A stretch of 64,000 nucleotides of DNA, taken from NCBI GenBank assembly GCA_037157565.1, contig JAZHRO010000013.1:75943501-76007500 (forward strand), read 5' to 3'. Position numbers and translations under genes: made by a program. Under the pieces are notes generated by a model. That model was given only the letters and a program-made list of their open reading frames with translations. It ran no database searches and had not been told where the DNA came from. Shown one piece after another: positions 12,766 to 25,555 of this stretch; positions within the stretch are counted from its first letter, which is position 1, and each line of letters starts with the position of its first letter. Source of the stretch: Thalassia testudinum. Taxonomy: Eukaryota > Streptophyta > Magnoliopsida > Alismatales > Hydrocharitaceae.

Positions 12766-15422
12766 TAGAAGTTTGGTTAAATCGACCGGTTTGATTATGT
12801 TTTATTACTGGAATATAGAAAATCTCTAAGGTTGAACTCAGGGAGCAAAACTTGATTTTAGAAGCATAGAAAATCACAATTTACAATATATACTATTTTA
12901 CAAAAAAGGATTAAAGAAAGGAAATTTGTCTCTTCTTTTCTTCACTCTTTCTTCTTTGGTCTTCCTTTCTCTCTCCCTCTTTTTAGACGTTTGACTCCAA
13001 GGGTCAGACATCTGAAATGCCTCTTGCTACACTGCTTCTGCTGCTGCTGGTTCTTCTTCTTCTTTGCTATCTCTGCTGCACGCCTTCTCTTCTGACTTCT
13101 TCTTCTTTCTTCTCTACTGCGTGCCTTTCTGCGTTCTTCTCTCTTTCTTCTCCTTCTGCCTCAGCTTCTCTGCCGCTACAGTGTCGTTTTCCTCCTTTGC
13201 TTCTCTGCTGCTCTAAGTCCTTCTCCCTTTCTCTCTGACCTCAGCTCTCTCCCTGCGACTAAGTCCTCGCCACTCCTCCTCTGCTTCCTCTTCTGTTCCC
13301 TACACAGGCGACCGGTTAGGCAAAACCTAACCCCTACACTCCCCGCATCTCTCTCTCTCAAATTAACTCCACGGTTTGCTCTCCCAAAGCCTTAATCGGG
13401 TATGTGGGTCAGGTGACGCGCCCGGGACCAGGCGCACCGGCGTAGGTGGTGCACGAGGTGTGCACAGGCAGGGTATTCGAGTCGGGCCAGGTCTGCGGGG
13501 GATAGTCACGGACGAGGTCGGGTGAGTGACGGTGAGGGACCTTACCCTGTGTGACTTGAGGCGATAAGCCTAAGTCACAAAAACAACTTATATAACTCAC
13601 TACACGCTAAAGTTTCCAAGGTGGGACTCTTGCGCCTGCAGGAGGAAGGCGCAAGCAATTGCAGCTGCCTGAGGCCCCTGACGCCAAGTGAAGGCCTGGG
13701 TGATTTTGCGAGGGGATTCCGCACCTTCTGGACCTGGCAGCCTGGGGTGCTGGGATCTGCACGAAGCTTCAAGCAAGCTTCAGCTCCTACGCTAATGGCG
13801 GAAGACGTCGCGACCTTGAAACCACAAATACAACCTTCCGGCCCTGTCAGATCATAGGAGAACCTTCGTCGTATCACGACGAAGGTGAGGCGGGGGTTGG
13901 CTGGCTGCGGGGCGGCCTAGGCATGCGTGCCTAGGTCGCTATGTGGCCGTGGAGGTGGGTTAGGTCAGTGGAAGTGTGGGACGGTGCTGGCAGTTAGTGA
14001 ATGTGCAGAAGGTGATCAGTGGATTGTGGCGGAGCTCGTGGGGCGTCTGGTAAGGCATATGGAGGTGTGACACGGTGGTTGCACCTCGCCGGTGGTCTGT
14101 CGAAGGTGGCGGTGGTGCGTGATGTCGAGGGGTCGAAAATGCAAGATAAGAGAGGGGAAATGAAGAGGAGGAGAGAGGGAACTTATCTATGAGTCTCTGG
14201 ACGAAGGGGGGAAGCGGTGTTAGAGAGCAGCTGCATTGCCGTCGTCGGAGATGAAAGAGCCCAGGAGAAGGGACGGCGACGAGGAAGAGGTGCTGGAGGG
14301 CACTTGCTGGTACAGCCAGGCGCGACAGACAACGACAGAGGTAACCCTACCCCTGGTATGGTGGCAGGGAGACGAGAGAGGAGGAGGGTCACCGGAGCCT
14401 GCAGGCGAATGGCCGGAGGAGGAGGAGACGAAATTTAAGGGTTTCCTTCGGCCAAATCAGGCTTGAAGGATGTGGCAGGGGTTGTTGTTCCTTAAATAGG
14501 TGTTGGCAGAGACAGAGTCGCAAGGAGGAGACGAGGATACCTCACCGGAGGCATGGCCGGAAAATGACCCATACCTCTCGAGCGTTCACATGAGATGTAT
14601 GGTGGCCGACAGGGCATGGGAGCCGACCCATGCTGTAGGGGACAATGCAAGGAGTCCTTTCAAATCTGGGGTCAGCTCCCCAAGTCTGTGCGGCGCCATC
14701 CTCCGCGCAAAGTCGCCAGAGGTATGGCCAGCGCAGGCGGGTGGCAGAGGGACCTATTTGAATAAAATGATGGGAAAGTTAGGGAGGTATCTGCAAGAGT
14801 CCAAAACGCTAAGGGTCAAAAAGTAATTGTTGAGGACCGTTTTGTAAAGTGGGTTAAGGAGACCTTTCCTTAGGTCCAAATTTTGGTATAAACCTAATTT
14901 GGACTTAAGGAATCCAATGGTGAGGTTGGATTTTAGGTTTGACCATGTTTGACTAGATATTTTGCATAAAAACCTAAATTAGGTCAAAAATTGGGTATGA
15001 TTCTCAATCTAGGTCAAGATAGGTTTCAATGGCCAAATTGAAGGTTCTAAACCCTAGGGGAGATTTTTTCATGAATTTTAGAGGATTTAATTTATTTTTA
15101 TCTTACCTGAAACTTTTTGAATTGAAGTGGATTTGTTTTAGGATTACAGAATGTCATTTAATTCCCAGATTTTGTCATAATCCTTTTCTGATCAAACCAT
15201 CTCACTTTTTATCTAATTAAGTCCATTTGACCTGTGTATAGACCCTTAGAAATCCCGTTCATGCACTGTAATGGTAAAATTATTGTTTTACCCCTTGTGT
15301 ATTATTTTATTCTCAGATTTGCAATTCCCTGATTTAGGCTTTTCCTTAGGTTTTGTAGGAGCTTTTGTTAAATTTATTAGGTGAAAATGTGCTAGTTAGG
15401 GTTCATGATGAGGTGTTCATCA
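12766..15422 (-). mobile_element. Family C solo LTR, minus strand (2657 bp)
   Basis: On the minus strand it starts TGATGAACACCTCATCATGAA at 15422 and ends CCAAACTTCTA at 12766. Perfect TSD ATCAC flanks it (12761-12765 and 15423-15427). The final bases are TA instead of CA. It contains the conserved CCTTCGTCG..CGACGAAGG hairpin at 13862-13886, a diverged promoter palindrome at 14566-14604, and a pyrimidine tract (purine on the sense strand) at 12930-13240. AGACGTTTGA and CAGACATCTG motifs lie near 12985-13016. Confidence 0.85.
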
Positions 15423-18200
15423 ATCACCATCCACTCCTCCATTGACCACCGCACACACCCCAAGTGCCCATCGAACACACGCACTTCCACGGTCACAGAC
15501 CAACCTAGGCACGCTCGCCTAGGCCGTTCTGTGCCACACCAACCCCCGCCTCACCTTTGCTGTGATATGACGAAGCTCCCCAAGTCATTTGACAGGGCCG
15601 AGAGGCTGTGTTCATGTGTTTCAAGTTTGAGCCCTTTCCACCATTGGAGCAGGCTTGAAGGAGCTTACTTGCTCGCTCTAGGCCACCCGACTCTAGGCTG
15701 AGGCATTCCAGGTGCGCGGAATCCCTCTACGAACCGTTCGCACCAGCAATTAAGGGCTTCGTCGATTGCAGTTGCCTCAATTGGACGGACATTCTCCTTG
15801 CAGGCGCGCGAAGAAGCGGGTGGGACTTTAGTCCCACCTCGGAAAGTCAGGAGTGAGGTGCGTAGCTTAAATTATTTTTGTGTTTCTTGTTGGTCGCCTC
15901 AAGTCACGGGGTGAGGTCCCCTCGCCCACGCCACCCACCTCGTCCGCGACCCACACCTACGCGGACCTGGCCGACCTGTTTACCCTGCACTCCTTGCACA
16001 CCACCCACGCTGGTGCGCCTGGACCTAAGCGTGCATAACCCGACCTGATTACTCAGCTGGCTCTAAGTGAAGAGAGAAATAGAGAGAGAGCGTACACGGG
16101 GAAGGGTAGGGGTAGGTTTTGCTCCGCTCTGTGCAGGGAAAGAAGGAGAAGGAAGAGACAGCTGCTAAAGAAGGACTTGTGAAGAGGAAGAAGCTGAAGT
16201 CAGGAGCGGCTAAGGAAGGAAGAAGAAGGAAGGAATTGGAGGAAGAAGCTGAAGAAAGACAAGGCAAAAGCCAAGGAAGAAGAAGGCAGGAGGAATCAAG
16301 AAGAGAAGAAGAAGAAAGGTAGAGAAGGCAAGGCAAGGCAAGCCCGCAGAGGAAAGGAAGAGAGTTAAGAAAAGAGGAAAGTCAGAGAAAGAAAGAAAGA
16401 AGGAGAAGGTGCAGCCGAGCAGAGAAGGAAGAAGAAGGAAAGCTAAAGGCAAAGGCAGAAGCATGGAAATCAAGGCTGAAGAAGAAAGGAGGACTTGAAG
16501 GAAGAAACATAAGCCAAAGAAGAAAAGAAGAGAAAAGGAGCTGCAGAGAAAAGAAGGCAGAGAAAGAAAGAAGAAAATTAGAGAAGGAAGAAAGAGAAGA
16601 ATGAGAACAAACATTCTTTTTGCATCCCTATTCTCTCTTTAGCTTTCATATACATTGAATCTCATTCATATTATTGTTGAACATCATATTTTGATTAATT
16701 TGAGATTGTGATTTTAGTTTTTAAATACCAATTTGCTCTCTATGTTGGACCTCGGATACTTAGGTTTTCGAGTAATAAAATTCTCATTTGTTTTCAAGAC
16801 GATTTCATTTATACTACAACGCAACATCTTTTAAAATCGATTTCGCCTCTTAACAACAATAGGGGTATATGTACTTGTTAATTCTTTATCAATGACCTAT
16901 TATTTTTTGTTTATAGTGCCCAAAATCAGGAAAACATCGGTGGGGTTCCAAACTTAGCAAAAAGGAGAACACACGTCGACTAAGGCAGTATACACGAAAA
17001 TAGCACAGGCTAGGTCTTCGATTACCTAAAAAATCGGTTAAATCGAAAGAGGGATAGACTACTCTACCTAATGTTACCGGAAGGTCATGGTGACTCCAAA
17101 CCTTGTGTGATTAGAACCTCATCATGAGCCCTATCTAGCTTATTTTAACCTAATAAAGTGAACAAAAGCTCGTGCATAACCCAAAGGAAGGCCTAACTTA
17201 AGAGATCACTAGTTTGGGAAGAAAACATGAAACAAAAGGTAAAACTATAATTTTACCAGTGCAGTTTATCAACGGGATTTTCAAGGGGTTAAACATAGGT
17301 CAATTGGACTTAATAAGAGAAAAAGTGGGATGGTTCAGTCAGAAAAGGGTTATCGTGAAATTTAAGAATTAAATGACATTCCATAATCCTAAAAAAACCC
17401 ACTTAAATTCATAAGGTTTTAGGCAGGATAAAAATAAACTAAATCATCTAAAATTCATGTAAAAATATCCCCTAGGGTTTAGAACCTTCAATTTGGCCTT
17501 TGGAACTTGTTTTGACCTAGATTGGGGTTCAAGCCCAATGCTTGACCTAATTTGGGTTTTTGTGCAAAATACTCGGTCAGACATGATCATACCTAAAATC
17601 TAACTTCACCATTGAATTCGTTAGGTCCAGATTAGGTTTATACCAAAATTTGGACCTAAGGGAAGGCCATCTTGACCTACTTTGCAAAATGGTCCACCTA
17701 ATTACATTCTGACCCCTAACTTTTGAAAACCCTTGCGAAAATCCCCTCAACTTTCTCATCCCTAATTACATTTTGCATTCAGGTCCCTCTGCCATTGTAG
17801 TAGGGACCCATACCTCCGGCGAGGTTTCGAGGAGGATTTCTCCTCGTTTCCCTAAGGAGTTGCTCCCAGATTTGAAAGTGGAGTCTTCTGCGAAACCCCC
17901 TATCGCCTGAGTAGCTCCCCATGCCCTGAATCACCCCATACCTCTCGTGCGAACACTCGAGATGTATGGGTATCACCTCCGGCCTTGCCTCCGGCAAATA
18001 CTTTTGGCCGCCTCCTTGCGCCTGACCCTCTGCCCGTGCTTATATATAGAAGCACCAGGTCCGGCCGATGGGGTAAGCTTGTCCTAGCCTGAGAAAACCC
18101 CAAAATCTCCTCCGTCCTCATCTCCGGTCAGACGCCCGCAAGCTCCGGCGACCTCCTCTCCCTCGTTTCGTCACTCTACCACCATACCAGTGGTAGAGTC

Positions 18201-19931
18201 TGTTGGTGCTAGAGCACCGCGATCGTTTGTTTTGATGATAACAAAACACGTGTCATTTAACATTTGCCCTTGGAGTATTTGATTTCAGGCAAATTGCAAA
18301 TGGAAACGTGATTATACGGAGTTCGAGCTGACATCCAGGAATGATTGGAGAGGCTTGATGGAGAACAGAGGAGATTCGCGAGGAGCGATAGATTGAAGAT
18401 AGAAGGACAAGAAGAATAGGATAGAATTCTATTTATTTCTTTCATGTACTTTTGTCTTATTTCCTTGCTCTTTTTATTCCTTAGAAAATCATGTTAAAGA
18501 GACTCAAAGTACCCTAATAGTAGTCCTAGGAATACCTACACAACCCTAGGACACTTAGGTTTTCTATGGAGAACTTAGAAAATCAATATAGGGTTCAAAC
18601 AGCTTTTTCAGACGTCTAATTCCAAAATCAGACGTCTGATAATATGTTTTAAGACGTCTGACTGTTGATTCAGATGTCTGATAACATTTAGGCTGGACTT
18701 GTTAGTTCTGTCTGATGAAATCGGATGTCCAGACATTAGACCAGACGTCTTAGAAGTCATCTGATGGACTTACCAAATGTCTAATTAGTGGATCGTTGGC
18801 TGGCTTAACAATCACTAAATGATATGACCGTTAGAGCCTTATCAGACGTTCTTAAGCCTTTCCAGACTTCTGATAAATGTCCGTTTTGCCTCGGTTAACC
18901 TAAAATCTCTTCTCAGAGATTTTCTAGCCGTTGCAACTCTTGGAAATCCATTCCCGTAGAAAAAGTAGGTTTCCAGAAGTCTAGACATAGTTCTAGACGT
19001 TCTGTATGTCGTCTGATGGACTTGCACTAGAACCCTGTTTAGATCTGACTCAAGTTAGGAAGAAACCCGCATAAAATCATATGTCTGATCTTATTTTCAG
19101 ACGTCTTAAACTAGTTTCCCAGCGTCTGATGCCAGGATCAGACGTCTGATAACCCTATTAGTGAAATCATTGTTCCTGATTTCGGCTTGATTCTCTTGGG
19201 CTTTGCACCCAACGGCTATGGAAGCTTTCCAAAGCCTTCCAAAACTTTCCTAAGGCCTCTATAAATAGAGAGGAACCTCTTGCACACAAGCACACACCTA
19301 GACACACCTAGACACACCCAAGCAACATACTTTCTACCATTTTGTGTCTCTTGATCCTAAGAAGAAAAGCTCTTGCTCTCCAAGCTCAAGTTCTTCATCT
19401 TGAGAGCATCAAGCCTTTGCGCACCCGCTCTCTCACCGTAGTTCACGAGAGCGACGTTGCGCCGTCATGTAGCTCACGCACCCGCGTCATCGATTCGACG
19501 CACTCCTTGCAAAGGGAAGCATCTTAATTCCTATAGAAGTTTAAGTTAAAAATTACTTTGTTAGCTCTATAGGATTGTTGTTATTTATCTTTGTTATTTG
19601 GTTGGGTATTCGCTTTGCGAATTCCCATCTCCTTCGTGGGACAAAATCCTTCTCGTGAAGAGAAGTGGTTTGAGGTACGCTACCCTCGTATAATGGAGCG
19701 TGGTTGTAATTGAGGTTGAATCACCCTCGTTTAAGTGATTCGTTTAGTGGATTTGATCAACTTCGTTGAACGGAAAATCCTAGCTCGAGAGGGTTAGGTG
19801 GTAGTTTTCACCCGGTTTGGGTTTCCACCTAAAAATCTTTGTGCCTTTTGTGTGATTGATATTTTTGTGAGATTGTTTATATTATATTTTCGCAATTTAT
19901 TACGTCACCCCCTTCTAGTAGGGAATCTACA
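18201..19931 (+). mobile_element. Family B solo LTR (1731 bp), copy 1
   Basis: Begins TGTTGGTGCTAGAGCACC and ends GGGAATCTACA. Flanks are GAGTC (18196-18200) and AAGTC (19932-19936), a 4/5 TSD. The TTTTGATGATAACAAAAC word after the start and the ACGTCACCCC..CTTC end resemble SIRE/Maximus-type copia LTRs (inference). AGACGTCTGA motifs repeat at about 18608-18755 and 19085-19150, upstream of a TATAAATA box at 19260-19267, so they lie in the U3 promoter part. It sits in a family C LTR at the same homologous position as the copy at 35765-37489. Confidence 0.85.
19260..19267 (+). promoter_or_regulatory. TATA box of family B LTR, copy 1
   Basis: TATAAATA in the context GGCCTCTATAAATAGAG. The identical context recurs in copy 2 at 36828-36835, which supports it as the LTR promoter. 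Repeated CACAC/ACACC words follow in the presumed R region. Confidence 0.7.
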
Positions 19932-22900
19932 AAGTCCTCGCCGTGCTCCTCTGCATCGCGTCGTACCCGTGCGAGCCTCTTCGACCCCTTCCTCGTCGCC
20001 GTCGTCCCCATCTCAGGGCCTTCATCTCCGGCGAAGGTAGGAACGAGCCGTCCGCCTCCTGCCCCCCTTTCGTCCCTTAAGTAGGTTAGAACTCTTTCTC
20101 TCCTCTACTCTTCATTGTCCCTCATTCAATTTCGTAAAACACCCCTCAATAGCCACTGACCACCTCCGTCTCCCTCATCTCCGGTAAACCACCGACGAGG
20201 TGCAACCGTCACTCCACTATTCCATACGCCTCGCCACCTACCTCAGAACCTTCGCCATCACTCACTAATCATATTCCGCCCCTTCACCAACCGCCACACA
20301 CGTCCTACACCTGCACCGAACACATGCACCTTCACGGCCACAGAGCGACTTAGGCACACATGCCTAGGCCGTCCTATGGCTAGCCAACCACCGTCTCACC
20401 TTCGCCGTGACACGGCGAAGGTCCCCAAGGCATTTGACAAGGCCTCCAGGCCGTGTGCGTACATTTCAGGTTCGCGCCTCCGCCACCATTAGCGAAGGTG
20501 TGAAGGAGCTTGCAGCAGCGCTCTAGGTTTCGTCCACCCAGGTGCTGCGCTCCAGGTGATGCGCGTTGATTGCGCGAACGCCTCCAGCCAAACAGCAGGC
20601 GTCGCGAGGCACCCAGCTGCGTCAATTATGCAAACCTTCTTCCTGCGGGCGCCAGCAGAAGCGGGTGGGACTTTAGTCCCTCCTCGAAAATGCCCGGCGC
20701 AGGTGAGTGCCTTTTATTGATTTTGTGCTTCTTAGCGCCTCAAATAACACGGGGTGAGGTCCCTCGCCCACCCCACCAGCCTTGTCCGCGACCACTCCTA
20801 CGCTGACCTGGCTGACCCGATGACCCTACACTCCTCGTGCACCACCCACGCAGGTGTGCCTGGACCCGGACGAGCGATACTCGACTTGTTTACCCGGCTG
20901 GCTCTGAGAGAGCGAAGAGAGAAATAGAGAGAGAGTGACGCAGGGGAGGTCAGGGGTAGGTTTTGCTCTGTTCTGTGCAGGGAAAGGAGGAGGTAGTTGA
21001 GGAAGAACTTGAAGGCGGGCGCAACAAAGGAGAAGGAAGACGGCACTGTAGCCGTAGAGAAGCTGAGGCAGAAGAAGAAGGACTTGGAGGTGTAGCTGAA
21101 GAAGACAAGGCCAAAGTTGAAGAGGGACGTAGCCGTAAAGGCAGAGGCTGAAGAAAGAAGGAGAAGGTGCGGTTGAAGGTAGAGGTAGAAGAAGGAGGAA
21201 CTCAAGGCAGAGAAGTGATAGAGGCTGAAGAAGAAAAAGAAGAAGAAGGAGCTGCAGAAGAAGAAAGTAGGAGTGGCCAAGCAGAAGGAAAAGGCAAGGA
21301 AAGAAGCCAAAGAAGGCAGAAGAAGCACAGCCGCTGCAGAGAAAGAAGAAAGAAGGAGAAGACAAAAATCACATCTCAAGCATTGTAGCACTCTACAAGT
21401 TAAGACGTCTGATTCACCAACTTAGACGTTTGATTCACAAGAAAAGAAGACATCAGAGAGAGAGAAGAAGAAAGAAGAGAACATTTAATCTCTTCTCTTT
21501 TTGCATATTTTTTCTTTAGCTTTCTTAAACGTTGAATTGCATTGATATTTTTGAATATCATCTTTTGAGTAATTTCAAAGTTGTGAATTTAGTTTCTAAA
21601 ATACCGATTTGCTCTCTGAGTTCGACCTTGAAAATTTTGAATTTCGAGTAATAAAATTGTAAATTGTTTATACGACGATTTCAAACTATATTGCAATGAA
21701 TGTTTTTTTAAAACACAATCTCGTCGTGTAAACAATGGGCACAAGGCCTGAAAACAATCTCTATGCCCCCTTTAGAATCTACGCACGCACTAGGGAGAAG
21801 ATCTAATTCAAACTAACCTATGATGGGGTCAGAGACATCTAATTACATTTTTAATTTTCTAATAAGGAGAGCATATTCAAAAGTGGAAATAATTACATCT
21901 AATTACATTTCTAGTACGCATCAATACGATTCCAATGGTACCTTATTTGTTAAAATCTGAGGTCGGAAAGGTCTCGAATCAAACGAAACAGCACAAAGGG
22001 GTCCATAGTTAGACCAGATTGCCCACGTGACCTTCCCTCGCACGCGCCACGCAACGTGCCTACGCACATGCCACGCATTGCATGCTCACTCGCCTGCGTG
22101 CCTCGTCCCAAATAGCATTCACTGCCGCGTCGTTGTTGCTGATTGTGCCACATGTCGCAAATAGCTGTGCTCCTGCCTTGCGAATGTGTGTGCGCGTTCG
22201 AATTTGCGCTGCCACGCATTGCTCCCAGACGCTCCTCACCACTGCCGCGCTACATGTCGCATGCTCACGCCCCGTCGTTGCCACAAGTCGCAAGCTCATT
22301 GCGCACTGCTACTACCGCCGCAACTTTTGCGGTGGGAACCCATGGTTTTGCGGATTCGCACTTGGGGCCCCAAGAAAATATTTTTTATTTTTGAGATGGA
22401 AAAATTAAGGTTTTTCCGTTTCTCTTTCTCTCTTGATTAGAGAGAGTTGGAGACTAATGATGACCTAAGGGACCTAAAGGGATCCTTTTATATGCCTAGG
22501 GATAGTTGCAACTTGGTTTAGGTGGGTGAAATACTCAAATTACCCCTAGGGTTGAGTCCACATTACATTAAGGTCTTTGGTGACTTCTTTTGGTCATAAC
22601 TTGAGCTATGCACCTCGGAATTGTGTGAAACAAGTGTCGTCGGAAGGCTTGCGACAAGAGGAATTCAATGGTATCATATATGACACCCTTGTGACAAGGT
22701 TTGACTAGGGTTTGCCCGAAATACACGATTCTTGGCAATTTAAGGAGGTTCTGATACCTGCACCAAACCCTGATCAGGTTTCCAGATTCGAACTGACTCG
22801 AACCACTTTGAACTAACTCGAAACCTGGATTTTGAAACCTTACATGATGCTTGCGAAACCTATTAAATAAATAGTGGGATATCCTATGAAAATGAGGGAT

Positions 22901-23218
22901 ATTTCCCATGTTGAACTAGTCCCAAGTGTGAAGTTTTTCATTTTGATGGCACTTTTAACTCTCTTGTCATGGCTTCTTAGGTTAAGTTAGTTTCACATAT
23001 TTAACAATTGACATCAACTACTTGGAGTGCACTAACACAAAGGCCTAGGTTGCTAAAGAGAACATACCTTATATTTAAACGAACATATATATATATATAT
23101 ATATATCATTTTCCGAGAACAAGTTGGAGTTAGAATAAGAGATATGTTAAATCTCGAACATTACTATTTGAAAGATTGCCTTTTGTACGGATATAATATA
23201 GTTAATGCACACTTTAGG

Positions 23219-25307
23219 AAAGATAAATATTCTTCCTTTGAACATTGCCTTCTTTGGTGAGGCAAGGGCAAGTATGCCTTTTTGTAGATGCTTCTCCTAT
23301 AGAGTGGAGTATTGGATTCAATCTAACTTGAATCCACTAAGACCCAAAATTTTTTCTCAGGCCATGAGATGGGTTGAAGGCCCAAAAACCTCGGTCAATC
23401 AAGGTCCAAGAATTTAAGGCTTAGGTTCGTGTTAGGTTGGGTCCATGGTTGATTTGGATAATTTTTTCACATGCTAAATAATTTTTATAATAGTGGATGA
23501 TAACCATATAGAAAAATGTCATCTCAATGGAAGTCCAATATAATTTCTTTTTACAAATAAATGGAAATTACCACCTTCTTTTGAGAATTACTAATGTCTG
23601 GATCTTCAAGTAAACCAATGCATTACCTTTTTTAGTGACAGATGCATATATATAAATTTTATTTTTTTTCCATTAATTACAATTATATAGTTATTCCTAT
23701 ACATTTATAATATGTATATGTATATTCCATGTGAGTATATATGTTTTCAGTACATTGGGTTCAATTTGGATTTGCTTGGTCGAAGATTAAATGGGCCTTA
23801 GGTTAGGTTACGATCCTTCGGCTTGGGTCAACCTAACCTTATGCTCCCCTGTACTCTCCTACATGCTCAACAGACAAATAAACAAGAGACAAGGAGAATC
23901 TTATGATGGACAGTTGTAAACGTTGACAATAAAGTGTCGGTACAAAGCCAAAGGACCGTTTAAGGAATATCAACGTTCTCAAATGCATATTTATTCTTAT
24001 TCAATTTGTACTCTGGATAATATAGGGATAGAGATTCGAGCCTGAGTCTCTCCTAGTAAGAGTGTACACCATTTAACCACATCCTTTGTGGGCTTAATTT
24101 GTACTTTTGTTTAGAATTATTAATTTATACATTTATAACATATGTACCTTGAAGCTCCATCAGGTATCATATTTGTTCATATACCTGATTTTCATTATGC
24201 TTTGAGCTTACATATATTAAATTTGAAATATAACAATATATTGTAGCAGAGATAAAAGAAAGGCAAGGTAAATGAGATCAATTGCGATCACCAAGAACCT
24301 GAGTATTGTATCACAGAGAACATGTAAAACCTTGTGTAGTTTTAAGCTTACATTTAAAGAGATTACTTTTGTTATCATTTCATAATTTTTGTTAATACCT
24401 TTCGATTCGAGTGGATTAAAATCAAACAAATTGAGCTACAATTACTTAGGATGGAATGGGATTTTTTTTTTTTTTAATATAACGTTCATATCCAACCAAT
24501 TTGAACTAATTCCGCTGGTCAAACATGTGACCTAGTTGGGCAGAATCTATACAAGGGCATACTATGTCTCATCAACTAATTAGATTGATTTGATTGAGCG
24601 ATCCTGGATGAAAGGGTGTGGGCTTAAGCTTGGCTCACAAGCTAATTGGTCACTGCCAACCTAATCGATGAGAGCAATGCCCTTCGTCGGAACCTCTTTA
24701 TGGTGGTTAAAAAGGGTTACACCATTTTCTTAGGTTCTTATTATTTTTAAGATCTTTTCTTTTTGAGGAGGCATTTTAGGATATTTTGTGCATTTCTTGG
24801 TTCCTAAAAATCCATTTGAAGGCTTAAATTCCATTGGAGAAACAACATGATTATGTATACGTTCTTGAGGAACTTTTTTCATGATCCTTACACTCATATT
24901 AACATTTTTAGGCAAAACTTTCCATTTTTTTTTTTTTGATCTCTTGAGAGATCTTTGAGGTGGGCCATCTGAAGTTTCTTTTAGCCTTTGTGTATCTTGA
25001 TTCAAGAGATGGAATCACTTGATAAGGGGAGCATTCCACGCTGTTCTATTTACCTAATTGGATGCTATAAACATTGGAATTTGACCTTACATTTATTGAT
25101 GTGTCCAAGTAGATTTATGAACATTAATTAAGCAAAGTAAGGTAATTACCTTACTCTTTTTGAAGGTGCTTTAATGAGAGCATGTTAAATATGGAGAGAG
25201 TCAACATGCATAAATAGTTATGTATGTTTTTGGTTAATTGCCTTCTTATTTACTTATCTATTTTGACATCTTTATAACATTATTTAACCTTATCTAGTAA
25301 TAAAGCT
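23219..25307. other. AT-rich intergenic DNA
   Basis: No gene or classified element is recognised. T-rich runs occur (24463-24475). A lysine-rich open frame on the minus strand (25005-24730) has no recognisable domain and is not called. Confidence 0.35.
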
Positions 25308-25555
25308 CAATAGTAGAAAATGTACTATTTTCGACGGTAAATTTTCAACCATTAAATAACGATCGACAAAAATAATATTCTCGACCGTTATAATATATAA
25401 TGGTTGCCAAAAGTACGATCATTAACTTTGTCACCTACCTACGGGGTAGAGTGGTTGAGACCATTTTCAACCGTTTATAACGGTTGAGAATAACAATATA
25501 CTCGACTGTTATTATATAAATGGTCGATGAAATGACCTGTTACCTTTTTAGTCGA

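Larger units (their letters stand above)
8668..16858 (+). mobile_element. Family C (Athila-type) solo LTR with two nested insertions
   Basis: The LTR begins TGATGGGAACACCATCATGAG at 8668 and ends TTAACAACA at 16858. It is flanked by a perfect TSD, ATAGG (8663-8667 and 16859-16863). Removing the nested A LTR (9714-12412) and nested C LTR (12766-15422) with their TSDs leaves about 2825 bp, the usual family length. It carries a TATA box (TATAAAAG, about 9606-9613), a diverged form of the conserved promoter palindrome near 9484-9530, a diverged CCTTTGC...GCGAAG hairpin near 15553, and a purine-rich GAAGAAG tract at 16120-16600. No internal region or second LTR is present. Confidence 0.85.
17108..21737 (+). 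mobile_element. Family C LTR with nested B solo LTR; TSD not found
   Basis: Begins TGATTAGAACCTCATCATGAG at 17108 and runs to about 21737 (...GTGTAAACAATG), judged by alignment to other C copies. Without the nested B LTR (18201-19931) it is about 2.9 kb. The left flank TTGTG has no direct counterpart on the right (GGCAC follows), so this copy may be a rearranged or truncated LTR. It carries a TATA-like TATATATAG near 18043, a promoter palindrome at 17935-17975, the hairpin CCTTCGCCG..CGGCGAAGG at 20399-20423, a GAA-rich tract at 20980-21370, and AGACGTCTGA motifs near 21403-21437. Confidence 0.7.
7476..22844 (-). mobile_element. Diverged family A solo LTR, heavily interrupted
   Basis: Read on the minus strand, the LTR begins TGTAAGGTTTC at 22844 and ends GGGTCGTCACA at 7476. 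Flanking TSDs are TGGTG (7471-7475) and TGATG (22845-22849), a 4/5 match. Three pieces belong to it: 7476-8667, 16864-17107 and about 21738-22844. Their sum is near 2.5 kb, matching other A copies. Similarity to other A LTRs is seen, for example, around 7840-7900 (AACACCT...ACGTCAATGAAA). A minus-strand TATA (TATAAAA, about 22486-22492) marks the promoter side. Insertions are family C LTRs at 8668-16858 and 17108-21737. There is no internal region, so this is a solo LTR. The superfamily is probably Ty3/gypsy, judged only from length and ends. Confidence 0.65.
6905..23218 (+). repeat. Local tandem duplication, second copy split by a solo LTR
   Basis: Copy 1 is 6905-7322 (GATCATCATTGGGTTTGGG..., CCCTAATTGGTGCTTGC, then a 350-bp AT-rich stretch ending GCACACTTTAG). 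Copy 2 begins near 7401 (GATCATCATTGAGTTTGGG..., TCCTAATTGGTG) and resumes at 22845 (TGATGCTTGCGAAACC...) through about 23218 (GCACACTTTAG). The two halves of copy 2 are separated by the family A solo LTR at 7476-22844. Copy 1 ends at a run of 23 consecutive G at 7324-7346. An AT dinucleotide run lies at 23085-23106 in copy 2. Confidence 0.6.

Noticed and set aside
20798..21391. Long Leu/Ser/Phe-rich open frames (197 and 179 codons) on the minus strand
   Set aside because: They are the antisense of the purine tract in a family C LTR. The same false frames appear in every C copy, in different phases.
17103..21742. TTGTG on the left and CACAA on the right of the 17108-21737 LTR as a TSD
   Set aside because: A TSD must be a direct repeat; these are inverted relative to each other, so I treat it as chance and report no TSD.
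24730..25005. 91-codon lysine-rich frame on the minus strand
   Set aside because: No recognisable domain, no neighbouring exons or element boundaries. It could be an old retroelement fragment, but this cannot be supported.
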